From the NCBI GenBank assembly GCA_946544235.1, contig CAMNMC010000038.1, positions 1 through 38,346 on the forward strand: 38,346 nt of DNA, read 5' to 3'. A model generated the notes under the pieces. It did not search any database. It worked only from the letters and a program-made list of their open reading frames with translations, and was not told the DNA's origin. Below are positions 8,055 through 16,766 of the stretch, in pieces. Made by a program: the position numbers and the translations under genes. The DNA comes from an uncultured Lachnospiraceae bacterium (GTDB taxonomy: Bacteria > Bacillota > Clostridia > Lachnospirales > Lachnospiraceae). Every line of letters starts with the position of its first letter. The stretch's first letter is position 1.

Positions 8055-9266
8055 TTAATTATAATACTTCTTATATTTCGAATAATGACTCACATGCTGC
8101 TTCAGCATCCTGAGAGTCCTGTGAGGCTTCAGATCGCCCTTCATAAATACAGGATTAACGAACTTTCCTTCACGAAGCAGCTTCTTCAGCTTCTTCTTAT
8201 TCTCCGGATCCTTGACATATTTCTTGGCAACCGGCTTTGGAACAACCAGCCAGAGATGTTCCTTCTTTGCAGTGGCGAACGGAAGTTCCCTGCCATGGAT
8301 GTATTCCTCTACGAAATACCTTGCTACGTTGAAGCCCGAACCGGTAACATAGAAGTTTGATCTTCCCTGACGTGTATTTATCTCAAAGAATTTATATTTA
8401 TTATCACGTGAATCATATTTGATATCAAAGTTTGAGAAACCGATGTAATGAAGATCCTCAAGAAGATTCTTAACCTTCTTCATCAGCTCCTCCTGCGGCT
8501 CGGTGATGATGACTGCATGATTGCCCTTTCCGTGAGGAGTATGCTCCTCAAGAAGAACGTGTCCGAGGCACATCATCTTAACCTTACCGTTATGATCAGA
8601 ATAAGAGGTCAGAACTCTCATGTATTCATCATTACCCGGAATCATATCCTGAATGATGAGTGAGTCCTCATAGCCTGCACCATAGATGTCATTTATTACC
8701 TTAACAAGCTCGTCTCTGTCGCTGATGGTATAAACCTTCTCCTGCGTCGGAAACTCATGTTCCCAGTAATTGATTCCGTTTGAAGGCTTCAGAATAACGG
8801 GGAATATAAATGGAAGTTCATTCGGAAGGCTGTCACCGTCTCTGTAAACAAGCGTACCCGGATAATCAATACCATGCTTCTCACAGAGCTTGTAGAAAAG
8901 CTCCTTCTGCTGAAGGCTGTTCATAAGCTCAAAATCAATATATGGCGCAACAGCATTTTCCGGAAGTTCATTCTTATGCTTACTTATAAGTGCAACATAA
9001 GAATCACCGCAGCCGATGGTAAGAACCTTCTTGTCCTTATGCTCCTTACAGAAATTCCTTACCGTATCCAGAAAGACCTCATCTGTATCTATTGCCTTAT
9101 TTGCCGTGTAAACAGTTATCTTACTTCCAAAGCTCGGACCGGTTGCGAACTTTCCGAAAACGTATGATCTAACTTTATATGCCTCATAGAAGGCTCTCGC
9201 AACACTGTAGGTATTGATATCCCCTCCGAAGAGCATCGGGATAAATTCTTCTTCTCTGAACTCCAT
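8055..9266 (-). CDS. ATP-grasp carboxylate-amine ligase
   Basis: 403 residues of the ATP-grasp superfamily. An N-terminal nucleotide-binding-like region (PMLFGGDINTYSVARAFYEA) is followed by the ATP-grasp core with FPVILKPSNG (ATP Lys), the IIQDMIPG clamp and the metal-binding FFEINTRQGRSN block. This family joins a carboxylate to an amine through an acyl phosphate. Proteins of this type next to MurE homologues include D-aspartate ligases of the Asl(fm) kind, which load D-Asp on the peptidoglycan stem Lys; with a racemase nearby that role is plausible but not shown. A good ribosome site (AGAGG) and a strong own promoter (9386-9414) precede it. It heads the ligase-murE-like operon. Confidence 0.82.
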   Translation of the reverse strand: MEFREEEFIPMLFGGDINTYSVARAFYEAYKVRSYVFGKFATGPSFGSKITVYTANKAIDTDEVFLDTVRNFCKEHKDKKVLTIGCGDSYVALISKHKNELPENAVAPYIDFELMNSLQQKELFYKLCEKHGIDYPGTLVYRDGDSLPNELPFIFPVILKPSNGINYWEHEFPTQEKVYTISDRDELVKVINDIYGAGYEDSLIIQDMIPGNDEYMRVLTSYSDHNGKVKMMCLGHVLLEEHTPHGKGNHAVIITEPQEELMKKVKNLLEDLHYIGFSNFDIKYDSRDNKYKFFEINTRQGRSNFYVTGSGFNVARYFVEEYIHGRELPFATAKKEHLWLVVPKPVAKKYVKDPENKKKLKKLLREGKFVNPVFMKGDLKPHRTLRMLKQHVSHYSKYKKYYN

Positions 9267-9385
9267 ATTCCTGCCACCTCTTTATGATTTCCGGCATGCC
9301 TATGCCGACATTTTTACTGCTCATCATGTCATGTTATATTTCCAAAACACGAAAATACACATACCATGTTCATACACAAATAGTA

Positions 9386-9414
9386 ATTATAGCATCTTCA
9401 TTCAAACAAGTGAA
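9386..9414 (-). promoter_or_regulatory. Extended -10 promoter of the ATP-grasp/murE-like operon
   Basis: Minus strand TTCACT (9409-9414), 17-base spacer ending in TGC, TATAAT (9386-9391). The leader is roughly 115 bases. It starts right behind the stop codon of the upstream membrane protein gene. Confidence 0.75.
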
Positions 9415-9421
9415 GAGTTTT

Positions 9422-10561
9422 CTAAACCCAGCCATCTTCACCGGCATCATATTCCTCCGGAAAACCATCCCCCGAATAGCTGTAATCAGCAGGGAACCCA
9501 TCTTCGTCAGAGGCTTCATACGCTTCGGGAAGATCATCAAACGAATCATCATAGTCTTCCGAAGCTTCATCATATTCTTCGGAAACCTCATCCTCATCCC
9601 GGGAATCGGTCTCGTAGATCTTCTCTTCCTCTTCACCCTGAATATAATATGCGACATCATCAATGGTCTGTTCGTCATCTATGAACATTTCAAAATACAT
9701 CTTTTCAACATTGGACAGAGTCAGTCTGTATGTCTTCTTCTTTCCGCCGAAGAGTCTGTTCTTCTTTAACTCTTCGTGCTTTGACATGTATTTTACATCG
9801 TCAAGATATACAACATCGATACGGCTTACATAGGCAACGATCAGATACGAATCCGTGACAAATATATTGTCGCTCTGATACAGAAGCTTATTCTTCATCT
9901 CATAATCCAGATCAGCAACAACACTTTTAACATTACCGAAACGTTTCAGTTCTCTCGCCTGCTTAAGTATCTGTGGTCTGTAAAATGCGATCAGAATATA
10001 TAGTCCCAACATGATCAGAGATGCAATAAGCGCATAATACACGATCTTAAGTATCCTGATCCACATTTCCGGAAATCTCAGCTGGTCAAGTACATATATA
10101 CTTGAAGCCTCTCCATCCGTATGCTCCATAAGTCCCAGTGTTTCCGCATATTCACTGACAATATATCCAGCTGTCAGTTCATCCTTAACGATACGAAACT
10201 TAACCGTAAATGCAGTTCCTTCCGCTGCCTCCCTCACTCTCTCGGACATATCATTATCAAGCAGGTACAGACTGATCCTGCCATTATTGAAACTATAAAA
10301 ATAGCTTCCGAGTTTTTTATCCTTGGATATATAATCAAAACCGCTGTAAACAAGATCTGATATTCTGAGTCTGACATTAACCTTGCCGAGAGTATAGAAC
10401 TCCTCTGCAGCCCCTATATCTTCCATATCATAGACTTTTGCATCATCCATCTTTCGCATATGAGACACAGAAAGAAATGCAGCCGATATTATCAGAGCAA
10501 GCGGTATGGCCATGAGGATCAGATTCCTCACAAGCATTTTTGTAAATCTTTTATTTTTCAT
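9422..10561 (-). CDS. Two-TM membrane protein with acidic C-terminal tail, function unknown
   Basis: 379 residues. There is a basic N-terminus with a hydrophobic segment at ~11-33, an extracytoplasmic region of ~135 residues, a second membrane segment at ~170-193, and then a cytoplasmic region with alternating strands (~205-305) that could be PH-like. It ends with a very acidic, Tyr-rich tail (about 307-379) with repeated Glu/Asp-Tyr clusters and YSYSGDGFPEEYD-type units. I do not recognise a named family. It begins 20 bases after copA with an AGAGG ribosome site, so it is the last gene of the ABC-ABC-copA operon. The acidic tail could bind metal or basic partners, which is speculation. Confidence 0.75.
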   Translation of the reverse strand: MKNKRFTKMLVRNLILMAIPLALIISAAFLSVSHMRKMDDAKVYDMEDIGAAEEFYTLGKVNVRLRISDLVYSGFDYISKDKKLGSYFYSFNNGRISLYLLDNDMSERVREAAEGTAFTVKFRIVKDELTAGYIVSEYAETLGLMEHTDGEASSIYVLDQLRFPEMWIRILKIVYYALIASLIMLGLYILIAFYRPQILKQARELKRFGNVKSVVADLDYEMKNKLLYQSDNIFVTDSYLIVAYVSRIDVVYLDDVKYMSKHEELKKNRLFGGKKKTYRLTLSNVEKMYFEMFIDDEQTIDDVAYYIQGEEEEKIYETDSRDEDEVSEEYDEASEDYDDSFDDLPEAYEASDEDGFPADYSYSGDGFPEEYDAGEDGWV

Positions 10562-10581
10562 CTATAGCCTCTAAAAGAATA

Positions 10582-12900
10582 TCAATTCTTTTTATCCAAA
10601 AGCTTAACCAGATTCAGCCTGAGAGCATTTGTTACAACGCAGAAGCTTGACAGGCTCATTGCTGCCGCTCCGAACATCGGACTGAGTTTCCATCCTAATA
10701 TCGGATAATACAGCCCTGCCGCAAGCGGAATACCTATAGTATTATATATAAATGCCCAAAACAGGTTTTCATGTATATTCTTAAGCGTTGCACGACTCAG
10801 CTTAACAGCCGATGCAACATCCATCATATCACTTTTCATAAGGACAACGTCGGCCGCATCAATTGCTATATCCGTTCCTGCCCCTATGGCAATACCGATA
10901 TCCGCCCTTGTAAGTGCCGGTGCATCATTTATACCATCACCGACCATTATCACTCTGTTACCGGATTCCCTCAGTTTTCTGATAACCTGTTCCTTACCGT
11001 CCGGAAGCACATCTGCGATAACCTCATCAACACCCGCCAGTCTTCCGATCGCTTCAGCAGTTCTCCTGTTATCACCTGTCAGCATGATGACTCTAATGCC
11101 CATATCCTTAAGCCTTTTTAACGCTTCATTACAATCATCCTTAATGGTATCTGCCACCGCCAGCATACCTATTACATTACCTGAAGAAGCAAAAAATACA
11201 GGTGTCTTTCCTTCCTTCGCAAACTCCTCGGCCTTAGCTGTGAATTTCGGAGATATAGTCGCATATTTTTTTATAAAATCCGCATTTCCTCCGAAAAACT
11301 TCTGATACATTACCAAACCGGATATACCATTTCCCGGATGAGTCTTAAATTCACTTACATCAAAATAATCTGCCGGTGCAGCATGTAATCTTTCATTACC
11401 ATAAGTCACTATTGCTTTTGCTATCGGATGTTCGCTCCTGGCCTCTATTGAGCAGCACATTTTGACGAAACTGTCCTCATCAACACCGGTTTCCACGAAA
11501 ATATCTGTTACAGAAGGATCACCCTTAGTTATTGTACCAGTCTTGTCAAGAACAACCACATCCGCTTTACCGGTTTCTTCAAGTGAAACCGCGGTTTTAA
11601 AAAGGATGCCATTCTTCGCACCGACACCATTTCCGACCATTATGGCCACAGGTGTTGCAAGTCCCAGAGCACACGGACATGAAATAACAAGAACCGAAAT
11701 TGCCCTTGCCATGGCAAAGCCGACCGCACTTCCGGTAATCATCCAGACAGCAAAGGTTATTGCTGCAATACCTATAACAACCGGTACAAATATACCTGAA
11801 ACCTTATCCGCTATCTTGGCCACAGGCGCCTTGGTTGAAGCTGCTTCGCTGACCATACTTATGATCTGAGAAAGTGTTGTATCTCTTCCGACTCTCTCGG
11901 CCCTGCACTTCACAAAGCCCGACTGATTGATGGTTGCCGCATAAACCTTATCCCCTGCAGTTTTATCAACAGGTATACTTTCACCGGTAAGTGCCGACTC
12001 ATTTACTGCACAGTCTCCTTCGATAATTATGCCATCAACAGGAACACTTTCACCGGATCTGACAACAAATATATCACCTACAGCAACTTCATCGATTGAA
12101 ACAGTTTTCTCCTCATTATCTCTGATCACGACAGCCGTTTTAGGTGCAAGCTTCATAAGCCCCTTAAGTGCATTTGTGGTCTTACCCTTGGAATAGGCCT
12201 CAAGAAGCTTTCCGACTGTGATAAGCGTGAGTATCATTGCTGCCGATTCAAAATACAGGTCATTCATATAATCGCTGACCTTAGCTGTATCGCCCTTATT
12301 CGACGCATTATTCATTAGAAAAAGAATTACCGTACTGTAGCAGAAGGATGCAGCAGACCCAAGCGCTACAAGTGTATCCATATTTGGCGCTCCTCTGAAA
12401 AGTCCCTTAAAACCGGACGTAAAAAATCTCTGGTTGATCACCATTACGATTGCAGCAAGGATCATTTCGACGAGACCCATGGCTGTGTGATCATCCTCCA
12501 GCCATTTCGGAAGAGGAAACGAGAACATCATATGGCCCATGGATATATACATAAGCACAAGAAGAAAACCAAGCGATACGAACAGTCTCTTCTTTAGAGC
12601 AGGCGTTTCCGTATCTCTCAGTGCCTCTTCCTCTGCGGCATATAAACCGCCTTTCACACTGCCCTCATCCGCTGCCGCTCCGGCGCCCTTATCCTTCCTT
12701 GGCTGCATCAGCTTTGCTTTATAACCTGCATCCACGACAGCTTTGATTATGCTTTCGCTCGATGCCGTTCCTTCAACTCCCATTGAGTTGGTGAGAAGAT
12801 TTACCGAGCATGAGCTGACACCTTCAACCTTCGATACTGCCTTTTCAACTCTCGCCGAGCAGGCAGCACAGTGCATACCTTTTACTGAATATTGTTCCAT
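10582..12900 (-). CDS. copA: Copper-exporting P1B-type ATPase
   Basis: 772 residues. One N-terminal heavy-metal-associated domain carries GMHCAAC (C11, C14). The TM CPC motif is at 408-410, the phosphorylated Asp in DKTGT at 452, the HP motif at 491-492 and the hinge GDGINDAP at 654-661. Tyr-Asn in IYNTIGIP and MSLSSF near the C-terminus are the copper-type membrane ligands. It would expel Cu(I) across the membrane using ATP. GGAG lies six bases before the ATG, and the gene starts 12 bases after the upstream ABC gene, so it is part of that operon rather than of a classic copY-copZ unit; no copper chaperone or repressor gene is adjacent. Confidence 0.95.
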   Translation of the reverse strand: MEQYSVKGMHCAACSARVEKAVSKVEGVSSCSVNLLTNSMGVEGTASSESIIKAVVDAGYKAKLMQPRKDKGAGAAADEGSVKGGLYAAEEEALRDTETPALKKRLFVSLGFLLVLMYISMGHMMFSFPLPKWLEDDHTAMGLVEMILAAIVMVINQRFFTSGFKGLFRGAPNMDTLVALGSAASFCYSTVILFLMNNASNKGDTAKVSDYMNDLYFESAAMILTLITVGKLLEAYSKGKTTNALKGLMKLAPKTAVVIRDNEEKTVSIDEVAVGDIFVVRSGESVPVDGIIIEGDCAVNESALTGESIPVDKTAGDKVYAATINQSGFVKCRAERVGRDTTLSQIISMVSEAASTKAPVAKIADKVSGIFVPVVIGIAAITFAVWMITGSAVGFAMARAISVLVISCPCALGLATPVAIMVGNGVGAKNGILFKTAVSLEETGKADVVVLDKTGTITKGDPSVTDIFVETGVDEDSFVKMCCSIEARSEHPIAKAIVTYGNERLHAAPADYFDVSEFKTHPGNGISGLVMYQKFFGGNADFIKKYATISPKFTAKAEEFAKEGKTPVFFASSGNVIGMLAVADTIKDDCNEALKRLKDMGIRVIMLTGDNRRTAEAIGRLAGVDEVIADVLPDGKEQVIRKLRESGNRVIMVGDGINDAPALTRADIGIAIGAGTDIAIDAADVVLMKSDMMDVASAVKLSRATLKNIHENLFWAFIYNTIGIPLAAGLYYPILGWKLSPMFGAAAMSLSSFCVVTNALRLNLVKLLDKKN

Positions 12901-12912
12901 TTTACACTCCGA

Positions 12913-14736
12913 TCACGTCTCAATCCCCGCAAACTGAGTCATATATAATTTATAATAATTTCCTCTCTTTTCCAGCAGCTCATCATGTGAGCCTGATTCA
13001 ATTATGTGTCCCTTATCCATAACTACTATCATATCTGCATCACGGATCGTCGAAAGGCGGTGAGCTATGATAAGACTTGTTCTGTTCTTCATCAGTCTTA
13101 CCATTGCGTTCTGGATATGCTTCTCTGTTCTTGTATCCACGCTTGAGGTTGCTTCATCCAATATAAGAATCTTTGGATATGAAAGAAAAGCTCTTCCGAT
13201 AGTAACCATCTGTCTCTGTCCCTGCGACAGATTTGCGCCTGCCGATGCCAGATAAGTATCATACCCCTCCGGAAGCCTTTCTGCAACCTTATATACATGA
13301 GAAAGCTTCGCCGCTTCAACCATTTTTTCGTCAGAAATCTCCTCATCGGCATATTTCATATTGTTACGAAGAGTATCCGAAAAAAGTACCGAATCCTGCA
13401 GAACGATTCCTACCGAATCACGCAGAGTCTCAGCAGAAATATCCTTGATATTTCTTCCGTCAACCGTTATCTCACCACTGTCAATATCATAGAATCTCAT
13501 AAGGAGATTAACTATGGTTGTCTTGCCACTGCCGGTCGAACCAACCAGCGCGATCTTCTTTCCTGCCTCGATCTTAAGACTGAAATCATTTATAACCTTC
13601 TGTCCCGGAACATATGAGAAGTCCACATTTTTAAACTCGATTACACCCTCCGAGATCACGAAATCCTTATCTCCGCTCTTATCCTCATCGGTCTCATCAA
13701 GTATCGTAAATATTCTCTCAGCACCGGCTATGGCTGTTTCAATCTGACCGTAAAGCTGAGCCAGCTCATTGATAGGTCTCGAAAACTGCTTAGAGTAAAT
13801 AATGAAAGCTGATATCACGCCAACCGATATATCTCCTCTGACGGCAAACCAGGCACCAAAAGCAGCAACAATAACAAAAGAAATATTACTGATGGTATTC
13901 ATCACCGGCCCCATGGCATTACCGATTATATCAGCGATAATACCGGTTTTAGTCATCACATCACTGGCCTTTTCAAAGTTCTCTATCGTCTCCTCCTGAA
14001 GATTATACGCAGTAACGGTTTTAATATCCGTAACCTTCTCTTCAACTATACCGTTCAGTTCGCCGAGGAGTATCTGCCGCTTCAGATAAAGCTTTCTCAT
14101 ATAATGAGACATAACCTTGGTGGTAATAACAGTCAGAATTACCGTCGTACATGTCAGAAGTGTAAGCGGAATACTGAAGGTCAGCATTACTATAAGCGTT
14201 CCGACCAGTGTCAGTATTCCCGAAAAAAGTGACGAAAGTGACTGGCTGATAACATTTGATACATTTTCTGCATCATTGGTCATACGGCTCATTATATCGC
14301 CATGTGAATGAGTATCAATATAAGCTATCGGCAGATTGATTATTTTATCAAACAGATCATTTCTCAACCTGTCAATTATCCTTGCTGACAGCTTTGCGGA
14401 TATAAATCCCTGAAGCAGCGTTGCAACACCATGAATTATGTATGTCACCAGGATTATGATGAGCAGCTGCGGTATCCTTCCAAACTTTCCTTCAACGAGA
14501 TCATCGATTGCTTTACTCTGAAAGCCCGGTGCAAGTACACTTGCAACAACCGTGATTATTACCACGATTGCAAGGATTATTACAGAGGCGATCTCCGGTC
14601 TGAAGAATCTGACAAGCCTCCTCAGTGTTTTACCGCGGTCTGCCGCCTTCTCAACGGGAGCTCCCATATTTCCGGGACGGTTTCCCGGTCTGAAGCCTCT
14701 TTCTATCAGAGATGAGGTTGGTTTCTGTCCACTCAT
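12913..14736 (-). CDS. ABC exporter half-transporter, consensus-Walker subunit
   Basis: 607 residues: six-helix ABC type 1 exporter domain (~45-330) and ATPase domain with Walker A GSTGSGKTT (399-407), signature LSQGQ (503-507) instead of LSGGQ, Walker B ILILDEATSS with catalytic E528, and H-loop IAHRLS. An altered signature with intact catalytic Glu is the pattern of one subunit of heterodimeric exporters such as TM287/288 or LmrCD. Its ATG overlaps the stop of the upstream half-transporter (ATGA), so the two are translationally coupled and very likely pair. Substrate unknown; drugs, lipids or peptides are typical. Confidence 0.92.
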   Translation of the reverse strand: MSGQKPTSSLIERGFRPGNRPGNMGAPVEKAADRGKTLRRLVRFFRPEIASVIILAIVVIITVVASVLAPGFQSKAIDDLVEGKFGRIPQLLIIILVTYIIHGVATLLQGFISAKLSARIIDRLRNDLFDKIINLPIAYIDTHSHGDIMSRMTNDAENVSNVISQSLSSLFSGILTLVGTLIVMLTFSIPLTLLTCTTVILTVITTKVMSHYMRKLYLKRQILLGELNGIVEEKVTDIKTVTAYNLQEETIENFEKASDVMTKTGIIADIIGNAMGPVMNTISNISFVIVAAFGAWFAVRGDISVGVISAFIIYSKQFSRPINELAQLYGQIETAIAGAERIFTILDETDEDKSGDKDFVISEGVIEFKNVDFSYVPGQKVINDFSLKIEAGKKIALVGSTGSGKTTIVNLLMRFYDIDSGEITVDGRNIKDISAETLRDSVGIVLQDSVLFSDTLRNNMKYADEEISDEKMVEAAKLSHVYKVAERLPEGYDTYLASAGANLSQGQRQMVTIGRAFLSYPKILILDEATSSVDTRTEKHIQNAMVRLMKNRTSLIIAHRLSTIRDADMIVVMDKGHIIESGSHDELLEKRGNYYKLYMTQFAGIET

Positions 14737-16676
14737 GAGACCTCACCTCCCCTCAAACTGTCAGGGGTATCCATTTCCTCACCACCGACACTATTACTCG
14801 ACTTTGAAGCATCTTCATCGTCACGCAGCTCCGAACCACTGATCGCAGCAGCGTCATTAGCAGCCTTGCTGTCAGGCGTCTTCAGCTGTGATTCGTAAAT
14901 ATCCTTATAAACGTCATTCGATGCCATCAGTTCATCATGAGTTCCCACAGCAGATATACTTCCGCTGTCAAGAACCACTATCCTGTCAGCATTTCTGATG
15001 GACGCAACCCTCTGTGCTATTATGATTTTCGTAACATCTCTGTAGTCCTTATTCAGTGCAGCATAAAGCTTCGCTTCGGTCTGCAGATCAAGCGCACTTG
15101 TAGAATCGTCAAATATAAGTATTTCACTCTTCCTGAGCAGTGCCCTGCTTATGGCTATCCTCTGTCTCTGGCCACCCGAAAGGCTCATTCCACCTTCGGC
15201 AACCTCAGTATCGTAGCCATCCTTCTGCTGCATGATAAATCCATCAGCCTGAGCGGCCTTCGCAGCTCTGATTATCTCCTCATCTGTCGCATTGCGTTTT
15301 CCAATTGCAATGTTGTCCTTTATATTTGTACTGAAGAGTTCACTCTTCTGCAGGCAGACAGTCACCTTTTCCCTCAGGTCATTCAGTCTGTAATCCCTAA
15401 CCGGAATACCATCAACAAGAATATCTCCTTCTGTTGCATCATAGAACCTCGGGATTAGATTTACGAGAGTTGTCTTGCCGCTGCCGGTCGCACCGATCAC
15501 AGCGATCGTCTCGCCCTTCTTAATATCCAGATTAATATCCTTCAGAACCGAGGTGCTGTTTCCGGGGTATTTGAAACTGACATTCCTGAAGCTGATGGTT
15601 CCATTATTCTCTGTCGCTACATCTGATTTGCCCGTTACAGCCGCATAGTCGCTTTTCTCATCTTTGTCATTAATATTATATAAGCTGCCTTCTGCTGCCT
15701 TACCATCTGTAATTACAGGCTCCGTCAGGACAACCTCCTTCAGTCTCTTCGACGATACAAGACCTCTGGAAAGAGTCTGGAAGATCATCGCAAGCATCAT
15801 CATTCCGTTAAGTATCTGGGAAATATAAGTAATAGCCGCCATAACCGAACCCGGTGCGATATCACCGCGTTTCACTCCTCCGGTTCCGATTAGGATGATC
15901 CCAACAACCGCTATATTTAATACTATATTCATCACCGGACGAAGAAAAGAAAGCAGGAGCTGAACTCTGAACTGAGTATCAACAAGCTCACTGTTCGCCT
16001 TACCAAAACGCTTCTTCTCTCTTTTCTCCTGAACAAACGCTTTGATAACACGCGCTCCGTTAACATCCTCCTGCATGATCCCGTTCATTTTGTCGAGCAG
16101 CTTCTGAAGCTTCAGGAACAGCGGATTGGTCTTCCAAACTACGAAGACAATATGCAGAATAATAAGCGGAAATGCACATGCGATTATCATTCCGAAGGAC
16201 AGATCAAGTGAAAGAAGCGCGATCGTTCCTCCGATGAAAAACATAAGGCATCTAACAAAGCCTCTGATAAGCTGCATAACAAGCTGCTGTATCTGAGTCA
16301 CATCATTTGTGATCCTCGTAACCAGTGAACCTGTTGTGAAGTCATCTGTCTGTTCAAAGGAAAAATGCATTATCCTCCTGAAACAGAATTTTCTTACATC
16401 ATTACCGAAATTCTGTCCGGCTATATTTGTAAATACAGCTGAGAGTATGCCAAAAAGGCATCCGAAGATAACAACGATTATCATTCTGATACCTGTTGAT
16501 ACGACAAGGCTTACATTGGATACGCCGCCGTTTCCGACGCCCAGTATTCCTTCATCGACTATTTTCTGCATCATCTTCGGCTGGTAGAGATCGACCATGA
16601 CCTCTCCGACCATAAAAAGTGATGCAAGAACGGCAAACAGCCAGTATTTCTTTAAAAACTTCAGTAATGTTTTCAT
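14733..16676 (-). CDS. ABC exporter half-transporter, degenerate-site subunit
   Basis: 647 residues: N-terminal six-helix exporter domain, a linker enriched in charged residues, then an ATPase domain with GATGSGKTT, intact LSGGQ (499-503), Walker B ILIFDDSTSALD with Asp (D524) where the catalytic Glu should be, and a H-loop His replaced by Gln (Q555). These are the expected changes of the degenerate ATP site in heterodimeric exporters and complement the altered signature of the partner gene. A Ser/Asp/Glu-rich tail of about 45 residues follows the ATPase domain. It is the first gene of a four-gene operon; the control region at 16679-16753 is rich in palindromes. Confidence 0.92.
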   Translation of the reverse strand: MKTLLKFLKKYWLFAVLASLFMVGEVMVDLYQPKMMQKIVDEGILGVGNGGVSNVSLVVSTGIRMIIVVIFGCLFGILSAVFTNIAGQNFGNDVRKFCFRRIMHFSFEQTDDFTTGSLVTRITNDVTQIQQLVMQLIRGFVRCLMFFIGGTIALLSLDLSFGMIIACAFPLIILHIVFVVWKTNPLFLKLQKLLDKMNGIMQEDVNGARVIKAFVQEKREKKRFGKANSELVDTQFRVQLLLSFLRPVMNIVLNIAVVGIILIGTGGVKRGDIAPGSVMAAITYISQILNGMMMLAMIFQTLSRGLVSSKRLKEVVLTEPVITDGKAAEGSLYNINDKDEKSDYAAVTGKSDVATENNGTISFRNVSFKYPGNSTSVLKDINLDIKKGETIAVIGATGSGKTTLVNLIPRFYDATEGDILVDGIPVRDYRLNDLREKVTVCLQKSELFSTNIKDNIAIGKRNATDEEIIRAAKAAQADGFIMQQKDGYDTEVAEGGMSLSGGQRQRIAISRALLRKSEILIFDDSTSALDLQTEAKLYAALNKDYRDVTKIIIAQRVASIRNADRIVVLDSGSISAVGTHDELMASNDVYKDIYESQLKTPDSKAANDAAAISGSELRDDEDASKSSNSVGGEEMDTPDSLRGGEVS

Positions 16677-16678
16677 GT

Positions 16679-16753
16679 GTATACCTTAACATGTAACTCA
16701 TATATATCTACGGTTGTAGAAAAATACATCCTTAGATATATATGGTATACCAT
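16679..16753 (-). promoter_or_regulatory. Nested palindromes in the control region of the ABC-copA operon
   Basis: Between pepT and the first ABC gene, GTATACC (16679-16685) and GGTATAC (16744-16750) form an outer inverted pair, and TATATATCTA (16701-16710) and TAGATATATA (16733-16742) an inner one. In addition, ATGGTATACCAT (16742-16753) is a perfect 12-bp palindrome and TCTAC-GGTT-GTAGA (16707-16720) a short dyad. The arrangement suggests binding sites for a dimeric repressor; no clear -35/-10 pair stands out, and no U tract suited to a terminator is present. AAGG before the ABC start is the ribosome site. Confidence 0.55.
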
Positions 16754-16766
16754 GTTTATATTCGGA

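Noticed and set aside
9422..9684. Plus-strand and alternative minus-strand frames across the acidic tail
   Set aside because: They arise from the repetitive Glu/Asp codons of the membrane protein gene read in other frames.
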